From an uncultured Ruminiclostridium sp. (GTDB lineage Bacteria > Bacillota > Clostridia > Oscillospirales > Ruminococcaceae), in contig CALXBK010000013.1 in assembly GCA_944386545.1 (NCBI GenBank), forward strand, positions 1 through 45,263: DNA of 45,263 nt, given 5' to 3'. Positions within the stretch are counted from its first letter, which is position 1. Every line of letters starts with the position of its first letter. The position numbers and the translations under genes are program-made. Positions 41,801 through 45,263 of this stretch are shown here, in pieces. The notes under the pieces are model-generated. The model saw nothing but the letters and a program-made list of their open reading frames with translations, was not told the origin of the DNA and did no database searches.

Positions 41801-41828
41801 TACCGTGCTTCGGCACGGTAATTTTTTT
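41801..41828 (+). terminator. Terminator of the LCP-like gene
   Basis: TACCGTGC-TTCG-GCACGGTA followed by ATTTTTTTG. Confidence 0.93.
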
Positions 41829-41913
41829 GAAAAATATACACCCTTGAGAAAAATATTTCCTTTCAGATTTGAAAAAAATATCGGATAATATCACAAATGA
41901 TTGAAATACTAAA

Positions 41914-41928
41914 TTTGTACGGTACAAA
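41914..41928 (+). promoter_or_regulatory. Palindrome upstream of small surface protein gene
   Basis: Perfect TTTGTAC-G-GTACAAA, 45 bases before the ATG at 41973; a candidate operator. The regulator is unknown. Confidence 0.4.
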
Positions 41929-41972
41929 CCGTGCGACGGATAACGGTATTAATACTGAAAGGAATGTGAAGC

Positions 41973-42335
41973 ATGAAAAAGACGGCGGCATTTATTGCCC
42001 TTGCGGCTGTTGCCTGCGCTTCTGCCCTGCCTGCATTTGCAAGCGAGGGTACAACAGGCGGCGACAATATAATAGAAGATGTAGTAAGCGGAGCGGGCGA
42101 CATTGTTGAGGATGTAGTAAGTGGTGCTGAGGATATTGTAACTCCCGGCGATTCCACGTCAATAAACGATAATGTTTCCGCACCCGACACAACCTCGGTG
42201 GTTACTCCGGGTGAAACGACAAGTGTTCCCGAAAACGTAAACACCGGTGTTCCTGCGGCAGAGCTTGCGGCACTCGGTGCGGCGGCAGTCGGCGGACTTA
42301 CTGCAATGACTATTGTAATACGCAAGCGCAAGTAA
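41973..42335 (+). CDS. Small secreted protein with TG-type C-terminal anchor
   Basis: 120 residues: signal peptide with cleavage after AFA, then an acidic repeat (EDVVSGAGDIV / EDVVSGAEDIV, two 11-residue units), a Ser/Thr/Pro-rich stretch with TTSVVTPGETTSVPEN, and NTGVP + hydrophobic helix + RKRK at the end. This is the layout of sortase-type or TG-type surface anchors in gut Clostridia (compare the DTGV...KKRK end of the protein at 44341). GAAAGGA precedes the ATG. Function unknown. Confidence 0.8.
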   Translation: MKKTAAFIALAAVACASALPAFASEGTTGGDNIIEDVVSGAGDIVEDVVSGAEDIVTPGDSTSINDNVSAPDTTSVVTPGETTSVPENVNTGVPAAELAALGAAAVGGLTAMTIVIRKRK

Positions 42336-42350
42336 CAAATCAGCAAATAT

Positions 42351-42386
42351 AAATCGGCTTTGCTTCGGCAGAGCCGATTTAATTTT
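42351..42386 (+). terminator. Terminator of the small surface protein gene
   Basis: 13-bp stem AAATCGGCTTTGC / GCAGAGCCGATTT with TTCG loop, then AATTTT. Confidence 0.88.
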
Positions 42387-42394
42387 CGGGATAG

Positions 42395-42510
42395 TGACAT
42401 ACTCCCACCGCCTATGCTACGCATAGAGGCGGGGCTTCTCGTTCGATAGTACCAATGTACTAAGCACAAGCGAGCTAACCCCGTGTGCCCCACGGTTTTA
42501 TTTGTAAGGG
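42395..42510 (-). ncRNA. Right-end region; candidate TnpB guide (omega/reRNA) scaffold
   Basis: Immediately downstream of tnpB the minus strand folds into three hairpins: CCGTG/CACGG (42481-42495), TAGTAC/GTACTA (42447-42462) and the long right-end hairpin (~42404-42434). TnpB guide RNAs derive from this position and end at the element boundary, with the guide in flanking DNA. Transcription is not shown, and the TnpB is interrupted. Confidence 0.45.
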
Positions 42511-43605
42511 TTATGCTAACGCTATTCGCATACCCTCGTTTCTGATGTTTATTGCAGCGTTTACATCTCTGTCGTGATGCATTCCGCAAATTGGACAATC
42601 CCACGCTCTGATACTCAGGTCTTTTGTTTCTGAATTTTTGTAACCACAACATGAACAAGTCTGACTGCTTGCAAAGAATTTATCTGTCTTTACAAGTCTT
42701 TTTCCTTGCTCTTCAAGTTTATATTGCAGGAATGTTGTAAACATTCCCCAGCCGTTGTCGGAAACGGATTTCCCAAAGTTCAGCGCTTGTTACATTGCTT
42801 TCACATCCAGATTTTCTATGCAAACGCAATCATAGGCATTGGCTATCCGTCGTGATTGCTTATGCAGAAAATCCTTACGTTGATTAGCTACCTTCTCGTG
42901 CAGTTTAGCAACTTTAAGTCTTTGTTTATTTCGGTTATTTGAGCCTTTTGGCATTTTTGATAATTTTCGCTGTTCTCTTGCAAGTTGCTTTTCTGCCTTT
43001 CGATAATATCTTGAATATTGCGGTTCTTTACCGTTACTGTCCTTATACAGCTCATGCATCGAAAAATCAAGTCCTAAAAAATCATGTAATTTTTCTACAG
43101 GCACTTGGTTTTCGTACTCAAACAAGATGCTTGCATAATATTTTCCACTTGGAGTTTGACTTACTGTTACGGATTTTAACTTGTAATCAGACGGGATTAA
43201 CCTATGCTGTTTCATTTTTACAAGTCCGATTTTCGGAAGCTTTATATACCCGTTTTCAATCGAAATATTTTTGTTTATGCAATTCGTTGTATAACTTTTG
43301 TGGTTAGATTTTTTGGACTTGAATTTCGGAAAACCGATTTTCGGATTTATAAAAAAATTCTTGTATGCCGTTTGTAAATTTATTTGTGCATTGGCAAGAG
43401 CCAAGCTGTCCACTTCTTTCAGCCATTCAAATTCTTTCTTATATTGCGCAGGAGTGTTATTTAGTTTTTGCCTTGTTTCTTCATAATATTTGATTTTATC
43501 CGAAAGCATACGATTATAGATAAAACGAACACAGCCAAAGGTTTTTGCTAACGTAGCTTGCTGTTCTGAATTTGGGTGTATTCTGAATTTGTATGCCTTA
43601 TTCAA
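42511..43605 (-). pseudogene. tnpB: tnpB, RNA-guided nuclease family, interrupted by one in-frame stop
   Basis: The frame would encode 364 residues, starting at a TTG that overlaps tnpA's TGA. RuvC-like residues: D180 (LGLDFSMHE), E264 (CIENLDVKAM) and D347 (HDRDVNAAINI), plus a zinc finger (TCSCCG...CPIC). A single TAA at 42790-42792 replaces codon 272, directly after VKAM; the remainder (from QALNFGKSVSDNGWGMF) continues in the same frame with no shift. As written, the product lacks the third catalytic Asp and the zinc finger and should be inactive unless the stop is suppressed. The rest looks well preserved, so the mutation is probably recent. Confidence 0.9.
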
Positions 43606-44003
43606 TGTTTTTCACCTCGACTTTCAATGTACTTTTTAATTACATCAATGGGTACACTGCCCGTTGTAAGCAAGCAAAAACTCTGACTCCAAAAACATTC
43701 TTTCCATAGCTTTTGTCGTATGTGAGGAAATTCTTTGTTCAAAAGTCTGCTGCTTGCACTCTTGTAAGCGTTAATGAATTTGCTTATTTCTGTATTTAGA
43801 TGTGCTTTGAAAAGTATGCGTACATGGTCTTTATCATGATTCCATTCCTGCAAGGTAATATTGTATTTCGGAGATATGTACTCGAAAATTTCTTTTGCTC
43901 TGTCTGAAATTCCATCATCAAAAACTGCCCTGCGATATTTCACTACAAGCACAAGGTGATAGTTTAGTAAGAATACCGAATGAGCGTTGCTGTCCAATTC
44001 CAT
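43602..44003 (-). CDS. tnpA: IS200/IS605 Y1 transposase TnpA with altered HUH motif
   Basis: 133 residues: SVFLLNYHLVLVVKYRRAV at the start, SKFINAYKSASSRLLNK in the middle, FWSQSFCLLTTGSVP and the catalytic Tyr125 in IKKYIESRG. The metal-binding HUH motif should read His-hydrophobic-His; here it is H60-V61-R62 (KDHVRILF), encoded by CGC, one base from CAC. Loss of the second His should abolish or weaken single-strand cleavage. Overlaps tnpB by 4 bases. Length is normal. Confidence 0.9.
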   Translation of the reverse strand: MELDSNAHSVFLLNYHLVLVVKYRRAVFDDGISDRAKEIFEYISPKYNITLQEWNHDKDHVRILFKAHLNTEISKFINAYKSASSRLLNKEFPHIRQKLWKECFWSQSFCLLTTGSVPIDVIKKYIESRGEKH

Positions 44004-44245
44004 AGTATTTCAGCCATTCTATTTTATTCGACTGATTTCAGTATAGCACCTTTATTGGTTATGTCAAACATTACGGGGACGCAAATCATCCCCCACCTTA
44101 GAGGTAGGGGACTTTTTGCTGCAAGAAGTTAAAAGACGTGAAAACAATAAAAAATTAACATTCATTTGTTGATAAAAACTAATATTTCACCGATTTTTTA
44201 TAAATAATTAACAAATCATCAGATATGCTTTGTTTAAATTGCCTA

Positions 44246-44274
44246 TTGATTATAAAATCGTTTTCATATATAAT
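44246..44274 (+). promoter_or_regulatory. Promoter of the 255-residue surface protein gene
   Basis: TTGATT at 44246-44251, 17-base spacer, perfect TATAAT at 44269-44274. Confidence 0.75.
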
Positions 44275-44340
44275 AAAACTGCAAAATTATTTTTGTAAAA
44301 GTGTGCATAAGCGCATAAATTAAAACGGAGGACAACAACA

Positions 44341-45108
44341 ATGAAATTAACTAAGATCATTGCAACTGCTGCAGCAGCTTCTCTCGCTGCAACAACAATG
44401 GCGGCAGTTGCATCGGCAGCAGACAAGACCTATATCGCTAACTGGTACTATGCAAGCGGAGACTGGTATGCTCAGACCGACACAACCAAGGCTGTTACAG
44501 AAATCACAGGAGACGGCACTTACACCATCACAGCAGGCTGGCAGACCGTAATCAACGAAGATAGCGGCGAGGACATGAATCCTTGTAGCTGGGGCGTAAC
44601 TGTTCTTGTAATCGACATTCCCGAACTTGGCGCTGATTTAGGCGTTGAGCAGGGTTCCGGCGTATACGACATGTCAAAGTGTACATTCAGCAATGTTAAA
44701 CTCGTAATCGGCGGTCAGGAAATCGCAGTTGACAGCTCTAAGGTACTTTGGGGCGACCCTGAGGAAAAGGGCAACCTTCGTCTTGAAATCTACAACGCAT
44801 ACGGAAAGACTACGACCGACGGCGCGTATGATGCGGCAGTATCTCCCATCAACCCCGACGATATTGCAGTCTGGACAGAAAACGACGCTGAGACATCTAT
44901 CACCTTCACACTGACAGGTATTGACGCTGCTCTTAACGGCGGCGACGATGCAGGTGACGGCAATGAAGAAACCTCTGAGCCCGAAGAGCCTACAACAGGC
45001 GACACAAGCAAGCCCAGCACCGATACAGGCGTTGAGAGCGTTGCAGTTGTTGCAGGCGTTGCAGTTTTAGCTGCAGGCGCAGTAGTTGTAGCTAAGAAGA
45101 GAAAGTAA
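44341..45108 (+). CDS. Secreted surface protein with TG-type C-terminal anchor
   Basis: 255 residues. Signal peptide (MKLTKIIATAAAASLAATT..., cleavage near VASA-ADK), a mature beta-rich domain of about 170 residues starting ADKTYIANWYYASGDW with no recognised family, an acidic Gly/Asp/Glu/Pro linker (GGDDAGDGNEETSEPEEP), and the C-terminal anchor STDTGVES + hydrophobic helix + KKRK. The DTGV-type signal resembles LPXTG-like sorting motifs with a non-canonical first half. CGGAGG precedes the ATG; a strong promoter and terminator bracket the gene, suggesting high expression. Confidence 0.82.
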   Translation: MKLTKIIATAAAASLAATTMAAVASAADKTYIANWYYASGDWYAQTDTTKAVTEITGDGTYTITAGWQTVINEDSGEDMNPCSWGVTVLVIDIPELGADLGVEQGSGVYDMSKCTFSNVKLVIGGQEIAVDSSKVLWGDPEEKGNLRLEIYNAYGKTTTDGAYDAAVSPINPDDIAVWTENDAETSITFTLTGIDAALNGGDDAGDGNEETSEPEEPTTGDTSKPSTDTGVESVAVVAGVAVLAAGAVVVAKKRK

Positions 45109-45144
45109 TCGAGTATCTCAAAAGCTGATTAATAATTAAACAGT

Positions 45145-45180
45145 TCCGCCGCAGATGAAAAAATCTGCGGCGGATTTTTA
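45145..45180 (+). terminator. Terminator of the 255-residue gene
   Basis: 12-bp stem TCCGCCGCAGAT / ATCTGCGGCGGA followed by TTTTTA. Confidence 0.93.
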
Positions 45181-45187
45181 TTTTTTA

Positions 45188-45226
45188 AGGCTCTATAATA
45201 AATATTGGGGTAGCCAAATAGAGCCT
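45188..45226. repeat. 9-bp inverted repeat at window end, possible IS end
   Basis: AGGCTCTAT...ATAGAGCCT around a 21-base spacer containing ATAAATATTGGGG. The GGCTCTATAATAAATATTGGGG-like start recalls ISL3-type terminal repeats (from memory, unverified). The window ends 37 bases later, so no transposase can be seen. Confidence 0.3.
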
Positions 45227-45263
45227 AAGAATTTAATTTAAAAAAAGTAAAAAAGTAGAGCAT

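Larger units (their letters stand above)
42395..44121 (-). mobile_element. IS200/IS605-family element (tnpA + tnpB)
   Basis: Leftward tnpA and tnpB overlap by 4 bases and are flanked by end hairpins: a left-end hairpin at 44091-44110 (CCCCACCT/AGGTAGGGG, bulged) and a right-end hairpin at about 42408-42430 (CCGCCTATGC...GCATAGAGGCGG). Such ends are the single-strand recognition structures of Y1 transposases. Exact boundaries are approximate because this family makes no target duplication. The element sits between two surface-protein genes. Confidence 0.85.

Noticed and set aside
42790..42792. TAA in tnpB as evidence of stop-codon reassignment
   Set aside because: All other genes in the window end normally at TAA/TGA/TAG and show no internal stops; a simple nonsense mutation is sufficient.

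Overview
The window looks like a chromosomal segment of a low-to-mid-GC Firmicute of class Clostridia, most likely an Oscillospiraceae/Ruminococcus-type gut anaerobe. This is inferred from the T-box and L20 leaders, Clostridia-type operon orders (rnc-radical SAM-smc-ftsY; infC-rpmI-rplT), a CD1247-type protein, strong TTGACA-17-TATAAT promoters, and surface proteins ending in xTGV-hydrophobic-KKRK. No 16S is present, so the genus is not certain.

Layout. 1-6.1 kb is an accessory, partly decayed region. It holds an IS1-family transposase remnant, an SGNH-hydrolase lipoprotein, and then a very AT-rich island (about 2.6-5.84 kb). The island is bounded by gene fragments and carries two tandem paralogous Ser/Thr-rich lipoproteins; a sensor-kinase remnant follows it. 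6.2-14.3 kb is metabolic and signalling: a TIM-barrel/acyl-CoA synthetase fusion, NADP-type glutamate dehydrogenase with a long leader, and a membrane EAL phosphodiesterase with a degenerate GGDEF domain, overlapped by an unknown gene. A 145-bp multi-hairpin element occurs at 2433 and again at 14420. 14.7-15.2 kb is a tRNA cluster transcribed leftward (Val-Asp-Phe-Gly-Cys). 15.3-33.7 kb is a dense leftward housekeeping block. From its promoter side it runs TrmH-type methyltransferase, topA, trmFO, plsX, rnc, radical SAM, smc, ftsY, rdgB, yhbY, nadD, yqeK, rsfS, then rpsU, then yqeG-nfo-like-aroQ-pepP-plsY-like-arsC-like. Many of these genes overlap or nearly touch. 34.8-38.3 kb holds rplT-rpmI-infC behind an attenuator leader with a non-AUG infC start, and proS behind a T-box. 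38.4-40.75 kb holds a CD1247-type Cys/Asp-rich protein, efp and alr. 40.8 kb to the end holds an LCP-like membrane protein, two secreted proteins with TG-type C-terminal anchors, and between them an IS200/IS605 element whose TnpA and TnpB both carry damaging changes.

Most notable: (i) the exact head-to-tail duplication at 2922-5707, whose flanks are identical or nearly so while the coding cores are highly diverged, with an 11-base A tract in one copy; (ii) the two 145-bp hairpin elements, whose central hairpin loop is inverted between copies and whose terminal hairpin resembles the local IS605 left end; (iii) the sugar-isomerase-like/AMP-ligase fusion; (iv) the dead-GGDEF/intact-EAL protein with an overlapping unknown partner. 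I did not find a clear multi-gene defence system or CRISPR array. All similarity statements come from reading the sequence and from recalled family features, not from database searches.
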